A stretch of DNA of 64,000 nucleotides from Mactromeris polynyma. Lineage: Eukaryota > Mollusca > Bivalvia > Venerida > Mactridae. The stretch covers positions 372,001-436,000 of the forward strand of contig JASFXZ010000056.1 in NCBI GenBank assembly GCA_032209605.1. The letters are read 5' to 3'. The position numbers and the translations under genes were made by a program. A model generated the notes under the pieces. The model saw only the letters and a list, made by a program, of their open reading frames with translations, did no database searches and was not told where the DNA came from. Shown here in pieces: positions 48,806 through 61,357 of this stretch (positions within the stretch are counted from its first letter, which is position 1; each line of letters begins with the position of its first letter).

Positions 48806-48987
48806 TACAGTCGGGCCTCGCTCATTCGAATTCATCGGGTTCGAAATTTCATTTCGAATAATACATGCTTTCGAATAGCCCATTTTAATTCGACGTGCCT
48901 AAGAAGATACATCGGGATCTGATATTTATTTCGGATGATACCAAGTATTCGGATAGAAGGTTGTCGAAAAAACGAGTTCGGTCTGTA
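48806..48987. mobile_element. Pogo/Tigger-like MITE, family B
   Basis: TACAGTCGGGCCTCGCTCA left, AACGAGTTCGGTCTGTA right (diverged). Confidence 0.75.
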
Positions 48988-49419
48988 TGTTAAAAATAAA
49001 TGCGTTTTCTAAATCTCGAAATTTCCAAATCTCGCGAGATCAGACATTTTAGGTAGGACGTATAAACCAATAGTTATGTTCGTTCGTCCTTGACAACATT
49101 TCGCCGACAGCGGACAGCAACATCGTACAGAAACAATGAAATATCGTTCTCATCAACAAATTACCCCAGGGACATATATTTTAGATATAATCACAATGTT
49201 TTTATAGACAATACAAACGCAATGCAGTCATGCGAACGCACACACCTTGGTTGACAAGCTCGGTACACATATTTTATATTTGTCATAACTGTGAATTCGT
49301 ATATGTTCGGAGTTTTACGTTGATAAACAATGTTCTGAGCCCTCGGTTCTTTGATTTCACTCTGTTGAACCGGATCCACGCAAATCCATAATTCAGTGCT
49401 ATTTCACGGCCAGGGCTTG

Positions 49420-49495
49420 AACCTGCCTGGTGGCTCAGTGGTTAAGTGTTCGATTCATGTGCGGCTGGTCGCCGGTTTGAGCCCCGGCCGAGAAA
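49420..49495 (+). repeat. tRNA-derived SINE head
   Basis: GCCTGGTGGCTCAGTGGTTAA as box A and GCCGGTTTGAGCCCCGGC as box B/T arm. Acceptor-stem pairing is poor, so it is not called a tRNA gene. Confidence 0.5.
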
Positions 49496-49799
49496 TACTG
49501 AATCAAAATTAACATAATAGATAGATATATTTATTTGCGCATTGAACACTGAAAAGTATTTTTTACAAAGCAGCAATAATCATTTTTACAGTAATAAGCA
49601 TCGTGACAAATGGCGAGAAAGCATGTAATTTAGTTTTGTGAATTTTAGAAATTTCAATTTTTCGAGATATAGATCACGTTTTTGTTCTTTTAATCCATTT
49701 TTAGTAATTATGTGAAATAGCGTTTTACACTTTTATCTACGATAAATGATGTCAAGATATGTAAGGGTAATTCTTGCAACTAATTATAAGCTACTTAAT

Positions 49800-50165
49800 T
49801 TCTTTTTGTGTTTTGAATGTATGTTATAATTCCCTTTCCCCTGTGCAATTATTTCACTTTATACAGCGTTCATGTTATTTTCTGCCCAGTTTCGGCCTAT
49901 TGTTGCCAGCTGTATTGACTTGTCCTGTGATCTTTTAATCCATCCATTAATCCCCCCTTCACTGTTTATCCTCTTCGATTCTCCAAACTATTCCTTATGG
50001 TCTGCCGGGCCATTCCTTGCGCCTCTGTTCCCTAACGTATGTACCCTTTAATCTCATCCAGTGCCTTATGTTTTATGGATTGTTGTTTTCCCAGAGGTCT
50101 GTGTGGTGATGCAATGTCTCATGTATGTGGTGTTCCATGTAGCAACTTATTCCTTCTCTTTGAAT
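49800..50165 (+). repeat. Dispersed repeat, family C (plus)
   Basis: It matches the copies at 3570 and 10200 closely (CCTGTGCAATTATTTCAC, CCAGTTTCGGCCTATTG, GGCCATTCCTTGCGCC). Confidence 0.75.
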
Positions 50166-50169
50166 CGAT

Positions 50170-51290
50170 TTTTCTCTCGAAATTATGGGAAATAGTGTTT
50201 TGCACTTTTGACCTACGACAAATGAAGTCAAGATATGTAACTCTTGTAAGTAATTTTGAGTTACTTCCCTTAAAAAATACGAATCATGATTTAGCCAATT
50301 GTTAGCATTTAATTTGATCGTTTTGTAGAATATTCTCCTTTTTAAATATTCAGAGAGCAAACGTTTACTCACATGTGCGCTGGCAACAATCACTGTACAA
50401 TAAAATGCATTTTTAATGCGACCCTAATTTTCGTTACATTTTGAACAGTCAAAGAAAATATCACATAGACACAATTATAAAATAGCCTATTCTATCACAA
50501 ACGACCGTGTTTGTTGTTTTACCTGGGACCAGTATATTTGGTCCCAGTTTATTCGGTGCAATACGTATTACTGCAAGCGTGAAAAGGTTGACATAATTTT
50601 AAACAAAGGGAGACAATGCATACAACTTTGTCCACTAAGAATCACTAGTTGCTTCCCTTGGATGAATGAATATTGATGCGCGACCAACGTTTTGTGCTCA
50701 CAAACTCATAACAGAGTAAAAACACAATGATCTTAGACTGTGCTTGTTACTTACGGAAACAGATTACATATTTTTAGTAATTGGAACAGTCCTATTGCTA
50801 TTATTTGTTCGATCACTTGTGCAGACAGTTTTAAATATATATAGAGATCTGCATTGACATGTGAATATTTTATGTTTATTAACAAGATATCCACAATGGA
50901 TCATTAATAAGCTAAAATACAAAAATATATATTAAGGTAATACTTGCTAGAAGTATGTTAACTGTTACTGCAATGTAGATATATTGTGCATTGTATGTAT
51001 GTATTAGGCCTACTGTGTTTATGAGGTCGCCCGTCGCCGCGCACATTTTTTTATAACGCACACCATAAAGAGACTTTTTGAAACCGAAGCGGGAAATTTA
51101 CCTGCCAGTAGAGCAGTATAGGTCAAACAGACAATTGTTGAAGCCATATATACTGTCACTGCACAGTGTCAATGAGACCCATCGTACAGTTACCATTTTC
51201 CTGGCATCTTACCAGTACTTTCCTGGAATCTACCCAGTACTTTCCTGGTTACATGCCAGTATGATGTTAGGTGGGAAACACTGAAAAGCA
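50170..51290. other. Intergenic stretch, nothing recognised
   Basis: One small perfect hairpin (TGGGACCA / TGGTCCCA) lies at about 50522-50545. No exon was seen. Confidence 0.4.
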
Positions 51291-51294
51291 TTTC

Positions 51295-51375
51295 TGTTTT
51301 ATCCGGCGAGACGAGGTATCGAACCCACGACCTTCGGATTCGTAGTCAGCAGCATTAACCACTGAGCCACAAGGA
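51295..51375 (-). repeat. tRNA-Arg-like SINE head
   Basis: Minus strand: TTGTGGCTCAGTGGTTAATG, anticodon region CTGACTACGAATC (ACG) and T arm GTGGGTTCGATACC. The acceptor stem does not pair well. Confidence 0.5.
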
Positions 51376-51806
51376 ATCCTTATATATTGTGCATTATTTG
51401 TAAATCTTCTTTTAAGACTGAATACATTATACTTTCTATTACAGGCATATAGTGTCGAATCACCAGGATGTTTTGTGAAAGATGCAATATTCAAATATAC
51501 AGTACAATCGTTCCTCAGCAACATCCTTCAGGAGATAAATAATGCAGATCTATGATGCTCAAAAGATCTGCGTGTACCTAGATCTCGTACGCGAAATATT
51601 TAGATCAAGATCTCAAAGATCTTAACACAATTCATGAAAATGCTTGTTTGTCAACAACAAAGATATAGGCAGTTTGTAATGATAGAGAAATTTGAAAAAG
51701 AAAACGATACATATCTGCCTTTTACAGTAAACTAGGTTTCATCATAATTAGACCTAACCCATTGAAGAAAATGCGCAAGCTTTTATTCTAGAAATAAAGA
51801 TCGACG

Positions 51807-51830
51807 TGACGTCAGATAATAATGACGTCA
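51807..51830. promoter_or_regulatory. Two CRE-type palindromes upstream of the plus-strand gene
   Basis: TGACGTCA at 51807 and 51823, 92 and 76 bp before the ATG of the first coding exon. CREB/ATF sites at this distance from a start are common in animal promoters; function is inferred. Confidence 0.45.
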
Positions 51831-51898
51831 CATATGAAAATGTTTGTAATGATCATGTCATGAGCGTTAATGCCAGAATATCACGCATAATATTTGGC

Positions 51899-54800
51899 AT
51901 GTTTTCCTGTTTTAGGCAAAATTCGGCCGCAAATCAAGAAAAGGTAAGCGCCATCAAGGGGAAGAATTCTGTCCTTGACATTGACCTTGCTCGTATCGAG
52001 TAGTCGTTCCTGGTGAGTGTTTACATTTTGATAATGCTCGTTCCAGGGCCACATGAGTTACAGTAAAAAAATTGCGCAAATTTTCTTCAGCCCGGATTGC
52101 GCATTTTAGTCGTTTGTCCTTAAGTAGTGTGATACATTGGAGGTCGACTTAGATTACAATTCGCGATTTAAATCACCGAGATATATTTGTTCACGTGATT
52201 TCGAGGACTGACAACCTTTCGGATAACTCTTATTAAGGTAAATACGTCTGCTCGTCCTCTTAATTGTGTTTTTATGATAACTTTTCTGTCAAGAAATATG
52301 AAAATAAATTAAAAAATCACCCCACCCACACACTGTCTGATATGTAAATTTGCATCGTGTGTATGTGAAATAACACACGACACAGACGTCCACGTTTTCG
52401 TGACTCAAACATAATACTGGAATCTGTTGTAGATTATTCGTATGAATAAACTGAATTATCACGCTGTCAATATGCCAAACCACATGGCAAACATTACTTA
52501 GGCCACCAGTCTTTCTCTGTCAGTCATTTTCTTTCAGTAGTGTATAGATTCATTTGTCAATGAATGGTGTTATCATATATGCTGACTCAAGTGTGGGGTG
52601 GGACAAAGTTCAGAGTTCTGTGAACTGGTGCACTGGCCATTTTTTTGCATATTTTCAACTGGCCAAGTCATGATGACTGAATCAGTCAATGGTTAGTTTG
52701 TATTGATGTAAATTGAGATGAACAGGCAGTCAATGGTTTGTTTGTATCGATGTAAATTGAGATGGACAGGACTGGACAAACTGTAAGACTAAGAGCAGAC
52801 CTCTTACATCTTTTCTCTCAAGCAGACGGCCATTCTCTCCCTGCGGTATCGGGACATTTCGACCCATAGACATTTCGACCCCTAGTGAATTCGTTAGACA
52901 TCTTCCCAGCATCCTTCTTGTTTATTGTAAGCTACTACCCAAACTTGCTGGCACAACACATATCCTGTTTTGCCCGAACTGTGCCACTCTGCGCTGTATC
53001 CGTCACAAATTTCGTGGAATGCAACAAAAATAAACGATATTATATAGGGTGTAAAGTATATATCTGATGCACATCAGATTTCTACCCATCTGTTGGGAAA
53101 TCTAGTTAACAGAATAAAAATAAAACATCCAAAATGGTGCAAAGAATACTGTCTGGTAATATCGTCCACCATTGTTTTTTTGTTGCTAATTCTGCTTACT
53201 GACTGACTGAGGAACGTGGATTACTATATATTGTGTATAATTATCATGTCTGATTATGATCATTGTAATGTGTTAGATGTGTTTGCAGTCAGGAAAATTA
53301 TATTTTGTATTACTTATGTACATTTGCTGTTGTTCATAAATTTTAGTCCATGATAGAAATTTGTTTGACTTCAATTATAACTATATAGATCCAAATATTC
53401 TTTGAAAAAACTATTTGAGTGCATTACAATTGTGTTACATGTTGATTGTGATGATATTAATCCATTGATTTCTTCAAAAAGTTGTCTCGAGGTGTGATTG
53501 TATTTTCCAATTATAAAAAATTATGTTCAAAGTGCCCTGTTATTTGTTATTTTCTTGAAAATGTTATGTGCTACACCAAATATAACAGCATAAATGGAAT
53601 CTACATGAAAAATACTCATAGATTCCAAAAAATTATAAAGATATCTTGAATTTTAAAAAAGTTATGAAGAAGTGAAGATATTTTTAGTTTTCTTCGGTTT
53701 CGCGACTGGGAACATTTTTTAACGCGATTATATAGCGAAAAAATTCTAGAAAATGACCCAATTTGAGCAACTTCAAACATTCATAACTTCTTTATTTTTT
53801 GAGATATCTACAAAATTCAAACAGTTATGTGCATGTCAGAATGTAGGCTTTCTGATTATATCATTAATTATTAGATTCATTAATTTTGAAAAATGAGCTG
53901 GGGTTGCTACGTGGAACGTACCTGTTGTGTTAGTAAAACTGCAGTTACATTATTTTCATTGGTAGAATTGTAGACATTGCAGATGCAACATCTAATATAT
54001 GATCATGAATGTTAGGATTCGGTTTTGACTAGATCACATGAACTCCCTGGGCACGCCATGCGGACCAGCACTGAATGTGACTTGGGGAACCATACAGGGC
54101 TATAGCCTATGTGACTGGGGAACCATACGGGGCTATAGCCTATGTGACTTGGGGAACCATATGGGGCTATAGCCTATGTGACTTGGGGAACCATACGAGG
54201 CTATAGCCTATGTGACTTTGGGAACCATACGAGGCTATAGCCTTTGGGACTTTGGGAACCATACGGGGCTATAGCCTGTGGGACTTGGGGAACCATACAG
54301 GGCTATAGCCTGTGGGACTTGGGGAACCATACAGGGCTATAGCCTGTGGGACTTGGGGAACCATACAGGGCTATAGCCTGTGGGACTTGGGGAACCATAC
54401 AGGGCTATAGCCTGTGGGAAGTCCTTACCCCAGGAGCTTCATGTGACCGAGACATTAGGACAAAATTCAGCATTGATTAGCAAAAAACTTTTTTTTTCAA
54501 TTGGATGCACCTAGACTAAGACGTTCAGCAACACAAAAGCATCTTTGGCATGGCAAAAAAAATAATTGACACCGAAATTACGATTACAACTTGCTACTCT
54601 TATGAAAATAATCAGTATTATAGTTTATGCCATGAATATTATTAATACAGTAAATTGTTATATTTTCAGATGGCTCAAATGTTGGCGCAGTCATCCGGGT
54701 CTGGGCCCACTCTGAGCTCCAAAGGGTCTTCATTGGTAAGAATTAAGATACAGTTATTATAATCATAAATTTGCAAATGTTTGTGAATATGGCCCCAGGT

Positions 54801-57800
54801 TTATAGATTGTTTTAAAATGTTTAACTGTATAAAGTCATTATATTTCGTGATTAGCTTAACTTTTGAATTTCCAATTAGCTTAAATTCACAATTTCACCT
54901 TGTAAACAAACAGATAATATGTCGTCGCACAGATCTAGCCATCTAGGTCAGGATTTATGTCTTGAAATTTTACTTAGTTCCGTTTTTTGAGTGCTAGTGA
55001 ATAATAATGAATTATATTTGCTTTGTCAAGCTGCCAAATTCAAGCATTGATATTGAACGTGATAGAAATATACTTTACACCATTAAAAACGCGACGGTTT
55101 TAATGAGGCTTCATTTTGTACATGGTGTTGAAAGCCAACTGTTACCACTGTTTAAAGACCACCTGTGAACAAAGACCACTATTGCAAAACCTGTCTGCAA
55201 AGACCACCAATTTTATCTCCCACCAGACCATTTTCAATGATATTTAATCTGTTAATAGAGACCACCTGTAAACAAAGACCACATTTTGCTGTTCCCGTGG
55301 GTGGTCTTTATGGACAGGTTTGACTGTATAGTCATACCTAAATATTGTTATACCTTGATTCAATGGTTACCCATTATTTGATATACAAGAATACTGATTT
55401 TCCAGCCACAGAAGCAGGTAAATGGGTTGATTCAGTTTTAACTGTTAACATTTGGTTAGATTTTGTCATAGTTTCTTTATTGTTTTCATTTTAGAAAATT
55501 GAATACCATATCAATACATTATTCATAATTCAGGAATTTCCCTGACACAGAAATCTTGAGTCCCTGACTCCCATTTCTTTCGATGTATAAATATAAAATA
55601 AAAGAGGTATAATGTGGTTTTCGTATTATACTGGCTTACAAAGAAGTAATTTATATAATCAGCCACAAAACAATAAAGAGGTCTGTGACAAAATTTCTAC
55701 ATAAAATCATTAAATTGTTGTTGACGTCAGTTTAATAATTCACAATTCTCTCTCTCTATTTAGCATCTTGTATTAATTAAGTGTTCTGTTTAGCAGAACT
55801 TTAATGCTTTACTTATTGGTGTCTGTAGTGTGAACTGTCGTCTGATACTAATTTTATATATATATATATACTGTTATATCATAAAGTCCCTTCATGAATA
55901 CTGAATCCAGTTTAAAGTCCAGTTTAATTTTAAGTCCAGTTTAAATAACAGATTAGCAACAGTATGTAGAAATCTGGAACTCCCATCCCTGACTCTGTCT
56001 GGACCAATCTGGACTTCTGACTTTTAACCTGTCTGGACCAATCTGGAATTCTGACTTTTAACCTGTCTGGACCAATCTGGAATTCTGACTTTTATCCTGT
56101 CTGGACCAATCTGGAATTCTGACTTTTAATCTGTCTGGACCAATCTGGAATTCTGACTTTTAACCTGTCTGGACCAATCTGGAATTCTGACTTTTAACCT
56201 GTCTGGACCAATCTGGAATTCTGACTTTTATCCTGTCTGGACCAATCTGGAATTCTGACTTTTAATCTGTCTGGACCAATCTGGAATTCTGACTTTTAAC
56301 CTGTCTGGACCAATCTGGAATTCTGACTTTTAACCTGTCTGGACCAGTCTGGAAGTCTGACTTTTAACCTGTCTGGACCAGTCTGGAATTCTGACTTTTA
56401 ACCTGTTTGGACCAATCTGGAATTCTGGCTTTTAACCTGTCTGGACCAATCTGGAATTCTGACTTTTAACCTGTCTAGACCAATCTGGAATTCTGACTTT
56501 TAACCTGTCTGGACCAGTCTGGAAGTCTGACTTTTAACCTGTCTGCACCAATCTGGAATTCTGACTTTTAACCTGTCTGAACCAATCTGGAATTCTTACT
56601 TTAAACGGTCTGCACCAATCTGGAATTCTGACTTTTAACCTGTCTGGACCAATCTGGAATTCTGACTTTTAACCTGTCTGGACCAATCTGGAATTCTGAC
56701 TTTTAACCTGTCTTGACCAATCTGGAATTCTTACTTTTAACCTGTCTGGACCAATCTGGAATTCTGACTTTAAACCTGTCTGGAGCAGTCTGGAATTCTT
56801 ACTTTTAACCTGTCTGGACCAATCTGGAATTCTTACTTTTAACCTGTCTGGACCAATCTGGAATTCTGACTTTTAACCTGTCTGGACCAATCTGGAATTC
56901 TGACTTTTAACCTGTCTGGACCAATCTGGAATTCTGACTTTTAACCTGTCTGGACCAATCTGGAATTCTGACTTTTAACCTGTCTGGACCAATCTGGAAT
57001 TCTGACTTTTAATCTGTCTTGACCAGTCTGGAGTTTTGGCTTTTAGCCTGTCTGGACCAATCTGGAATTCTGACTTTTAACCTGTCTGGACCAATCTGGA
57101 ATTCTGCCTTTTTACCTGTCTGGACCAATCTGGAATTCTTACTTTTAACCTGTCTGGACCAATCTGGAATTCTGACTTTTAATCTGTCATGACCAGTCTA
57201 GAATTTTGGCTTTTAGCCTGTCTGGACCAATCTGGAATTCTGACTTTTAATCTGTCTTGACCAGTCTGGAATTTTGGCTTTTAGCCTGTCCTATCCGTAT
57301 GGGTCTCAAGTCTCCATTGACTTCAAGGGAAGAGGGGGCCCTATTCAAGCAAACTTAATCCTGGTTAAATATTTCTGGACTGACACTTGTGAGAAATCAC
57401 TGATGTATAAGTTAGGCTACCTATGATATTTTCTCAGCTTTGTTTGAATATTACTTTTTAAATGTTGAAAGTTTCGTTTCTGTTACTGATTTCTGTGTTG
57501 GAAATTTAAATAACCACAGACATGTGCGCTGTATACAACAATCAGTGTCATTAATTATGTGTTTAAACAATTTGTTCATGTAATACAGTAAGAGTTGAAT
57601 GGCTTGTGCTGTGAAATATTAATGTTTTACCAGATTTTTCAGCTTGAATTATGAGTTATATCTTGTGAATCTGCACAAATTTTGGGTGTCGCTAATGCTG
57701 AATTTTTAAAAATGAATGAAAATCGTCTAATGCTTTTAACATAAAAATAATTTTTTAAAATGTACGTAGAATGATATTTTTTATGAATGTGTGCTAATTT

Positions 57801-59872
57801 CTCTTTCTTGTTTGGAGGTTTATACATGTATATTGTTTGTTATCATGACTTAGGTGCAAAATACAAATAAAGAGGCACCCAGCCCAATGGGCTTATAAGT
57901 TACCTTAACAATGATACTGGTAGGTAATTTTGAACCACTTGCAGATTATGCTGATATAATGACACTTTCTTATGAAATGCCTTACTGCAAAATGTACCAT
58001 TTGTACAAAATTACGGATTGAAAAATCAATTGACTTGTTGGCAATGTTACTGGAATAACTTGCTTAGTATAGATTTATTGCGTAATATAGAGTGTGTTAT
58101 TGGTCATAATGTATAGAAGTATTCTACAGCTGCAGATTTTCTGCTGTGTCAGCTAAAACCTCTATCGGTATGCGTTCATTGACTGTAGTAACTTACTGTA
58201 GGCGAGACTGCAATTCCTCAAGAATTGTGTGATTCCTGTATGAACAGAGGAATGTGTAGATTATAGGCTGACAATATTCAACACCCGTTTTGTTTGACCA
58301 AAGACAGCATTTAACACCTGCATTGGGTTCTGTTATGGCTAACAGTTTTGTATTGTATCCCTTGCCCACTGTATTACAATGACTGCACACAGGGAACCAA
58401 ATTGCAAAACAATACGAAACGAGAGCCGCAATACCTTTCCTGAATGCAGGGCTGTGTTATTTGACCGGCCATGCGTTCAATAAAGGTGTTAGCGGCTAAC
58501 GTTTCTTTGTTCCCCGAGTGCAGTGAATATGATATGGTGGGATAGGGATACAAAAATAAAAAAGTTTCGTAATGTATGCAACTGTTAGCCGTTACTGAAC
58601 GCAGAGCAGAAAAATATGGTGAAAAGGCAGGAGCGTAGCTAGCGATAAGCACTAAACACCAAGCCCTTAAAAGATGAAAGAGGCCTTTCCACGTTCATTA
58701 GTTTGATAAAATATGTAATACCAGTGCCATGCAAGTTTACCATGTAACACAGTTTTCTTTGTCTTGTATTCGGTCCAAGGAGATAAATGTAATTATATTG
58801 TCATATATTCAGTTTTTATTACTACCTTTATATAGTTATAGCAAGAAAATGTAAGTCACCATTTTTGTCTGATTGATTTATGAATTTGTGTATTTAATTA
58901 CAGCTTGAATATATACGTCTTAGAGTTGCATGCTCTTGTTACTATATTGTGCATTTAATTACAGCTGGAATATATCAGAGTTACATGCCCTTGTTACTAT
59001 ATTGTGTATTTAATTACAGTTTGAATATATTAGAGTTATGTGCCCTTGTTACTATATTGTGCATTCAATAACAGCTGGAATATATAAGAGTTACGTGCCC
59101 TTGTTACTATATTGTGCATTCAATAACATCTGGAATATATAAGAGTTACATGCCCTTGTTACTATATTGTGTATTTAATAACAGCTGGAATATATAAGAG
59201 TTACGTGCCCTTGTTACTATATTGTGCATTCAATAACATCTGGAATATATAAGAGTTATGTGCCCTTGTTACTATATTGTGCATTCAATAACATCTGGAA
59301 TATATAAGAGTTACATGCCCTTGTTACTATATTGTGTATTTAATAACAGCTGGAATATATAAGAGTTACATGCCCTTGTTACTATATTGTGTATTTAATA
59401 ACAGCTGGAATATATAAGAGTTACGTGCCCTTGTTACTATATTGTGTATTTAATAACAGCTGGAATATATAAGAGTTACGTGCCCTTGTTACTATATTGT
59501 GTATTTAATAACAGCTGGAATATATAAGAGTTACGTGCCCTTGTTACTATATTGTGTATTTAATTACAGCTGGAATATATAAGAGTTACATGCCCTTGTT
59601 ACTATATTGTGTATTTAATAACAGCTGGAATATATAAGAGTTATGTGCCCTTGTTACTATATTGTGCATTTAATTACAGCTGGAATATATAAGAGTTACA
59701 TGCCCTTGTTACTATATTGTGTATTTAATTACAACTTGAAATCGCAAGAGTTATGTGTCTTTGCTTCCATAGATTAATTTAATTGCAGCTTGGATATGTA
59801 AGAGTTATATGCCCTTGATGAAAATTATTGTGCATTTAATTACAGAATGATATTAATACGCCCTTCACTACA
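51899..59872 (+). CDS. 5' part of an unrecognised gene with very short phase-0 exons
   Basis: Plus-strand exons: 51899-51943 (ATG; MFSCFRQNSAANQEK), 54670-54735 (MAQMLAQSSGSGPTLSSK, GSSL), 55406-55417 (PQKQ, a 12-nt microexon) and 59846-59872 (NDINTPFTT). Each ends at GTAAG(C/A/T) or GTAAAT and all are phase 0, so they join into 50 residues rich in Ser, Gln and Asn. The second exon also starts with ATG directly after its acceptor (ttatattttcag), so translation could begin there and the first exon be leader. The gene continues past the window and the product cannot be named. An alternative terminal exon may exist at 57854 (VQNTNKEAPSPMGL then stop, with AATAAA inside). Splice signals are good; the absence of a known domain keeps confidence moderate. 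Confidence 0.5.
51950..54070. other. First intron of the plus-strand gene
   Basis: AT-rich. A 53-bp unit (AGTCAATGGTTAGTTTGTAT...AATTGAGATG) is duplicated at about 52683-52790. Otherwise nothing was recognised. Confidence 0.4.
54077..54421. repeat. Minisatellite, about 10 x 34 bp
   Basis: Unit GACTTGGGGAACCATACAGG then GCTATAGCCTGTGG, with variants ACGGGG and ACGAGG. In the intron before the exon at 54670. Confidence 0.95.
55080..55328. mobile_element. MITE-like element with AAAGACCACC repeats
   Basis: AAAGACCACCTGTGAACAAA recurs, and the right end GGGTGGTCTTTATGGACAGG then TTTGACTGTA pairs with text to the left. Possibly a third pogo-like family. Confidence 0.55.
55994..57289. repeat. Minisatellite, about 38 x 34 bp
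   Basis: Unit CCTGTCTGGACCAATCTGG then AATTCTGACTTTTAA, with variants GAAGTCTG, TTGACCAGTC and TTTTGGCTTTTAG near the right end. In an intron of the plus-strand gene. Confidence 0.95.
57295..58330. other. Intron stretch with a possible alternative terminal exon
   Basis: Acceptor-like catgacttag at 57853 opens VQNTNKEAPSPMGL then TAA, with AATAAA overlapping. No other exon was seen. Confidence 0.3.
58340..58610. mobile_element. Relative of the 26243 element (unexpanded)
   Basis: It shares GTATTGTATCCCTTGCCCAC-type text, GCACACAGGGAACCAAATTG and the ends CTGAATGCAGGGCTG / ACTGAACGCAGAGCAG with the tandem-core element at 26243, in single copy. Confidence 0.6.
58898..59800. repeat. Minisatellite, about 16 x 55 bp, carrying repeated 3' splice-site text
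   Basis: Unit TGCCCTTGTTACTATATTGT, GTATTTAAT(A/T)ACAG and CTGGAATATATAAGAGTTAC. The array runs to within 50 bp of the exon at 59846, whose own acceptor (TGCATTTAATTACAG) has the same sequence as the unit. Confidence 0.95.
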
Positions 59873-60301
59873 GTAAGTATTTGCTATGCATGGGAAGTAT
59901 TATATTCAATCTTTAAAGGTTAAAACATTCCTGCATCTGAATCGAGCTGAAAAATAATATTTGCTAGATAAAATATGGTGCTTAAATCATTTGGCATTGA
60001 TAATTTCATGAGAATTTTCAAAGAAATATGTCTATAAAGCCTCGTGAAGATTTAAGATTTTTTGTTCAAATCATGTTTCATACTTCAGTTTATAAATGGC
60101 GGCACTGTGTATAACTATGTTAATATTGTCTGATACAAAATTGCTTCATTCACTTTTTTCCCTGAGTGTCCTAATTTTTCACAATATTTTGCGAACGCAA
60201 ATTTTTGTTAAATTGATGAAAGTAGCAACAAAAAATTCTAGCTGTATTCAACCATATGAAATTTTATGTTTTGTTGCAACAAGAGTTGAATAACTAGGAA
60301 A

Positions 60302-60604
60302 ATAAGGCCTACTAAAAAAATAGTTTGTTTCCAATGACATTGAGAAAAAAATAGGGTAGGTAGGTAGGCTACATAATTTTTTTATTTTTTTTTACCAAAC
60401 ACTAGTTTGTGTCAAACACAAAGTTTATATTACTAATCTTTCATTCACTGGACAGATATCTCTTTCTAATCTGATACATAAGTCTAAGCCAAATTTTACC
60501 TTCGATAGATAGATAGATCTTTTTTTATTTTATTTTTATTTTTTAGAGTCGGCGGCAAAACATAGGGTCGGTCGGAAACAAGAATATATTTTTTAGGCCT
60601 AATC
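60302..60604. mobile_element. MITE with TAGGCCT inverted ends
   Basis: Left AAGGCCTACTAAAAAAATAG then TTTGTTTCC; right GGAAACAAGAATATATTTTT then TAGGCCTAA. Inner text includes GGGTAGGTAGG and GGGTCGGTCGG. Confidence 0.65.
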
Positions 60605-60619
60605 GAAAATGTAAAATTC

Positions 60620-61340
60620 TATTGATTTTGCATGATAAGGGAATTCAAAATTCAAACTGATGGGACAATAGTAGGTTTGAAGTTATCATTTTTTTCCAGA
60701 ATTGGTTTTATTATTTTGATCTTCGTTGTGGTCTCATGATAAGCTTAGACTGAAGTTCAGCATTGTTGATTTATCGTTTGATTCAGATACTTGAATGTTA
60801 CCTTTAAAGTGCACCACAGCTATGGTATCTTCACTAAACTCTCTTAAGTGTACATCAGTATAATTGACTAATTGTCATCATGATATTTTTGTATTTTTTT
60901 TTGTACGTCATCTTTATGGTACACTCATGTATGTTAATTAACAAGAGTATTTTAATTAGGAAAGATCATGACACGAAATTCTAGATCTGAATTAGTCCGC
61001 ATAAATTTCATGGACATTATCTGTACAATTTAGCTGTTTGAAATGGAGGCCGCTGATTGGACGGATTGGTATTAGTGTGGGCGTGGTCTAAGTCAAGGAA
61101 AATCGTATTGAAAATATGATCAATGTATAAAGCCTATTGTATGTAAATTTGTGTTTCCTTGGAAAAATATTATTATTTCTATAGAATATAAATAAGATAT
61201 TTTTATGTATACTGGTTGATTATCTCACATCAATCTATTTATAAGCCTGATGCCACTCAGTCACTCAGCTCGGCTCTTTGCTATTGGGCAAGGTGGGGAG
61301 AGGGCGGGTATTTGTCTTATTCAGTTGTATTCTAAATATA
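60620..61340. other. Stretch without recognised gene
   Basis: AT-rich; no exon supported on either strand. Confidence 0.4.
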
Positions 61341-61357
61341 TGAGCGCTGCCATGACA

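Noticed and set aside
49191..49379. Minus frame with ACQPRCVRSHDCIAFV resembling a PAN/apple motif
   Set aside because: Too short, no matching splice borders with correct phase, and no neighbouring exon to join.
51916..51943. A 28-nt internal exon after the acceptor-like tttcctgttttag
   Set aside because: A first exon starting at the ATG at 51899 keeps phase 0 with the next exon and explains the sequence better; the acceptor-like text is then part of coding sequence. Not fully excluded.
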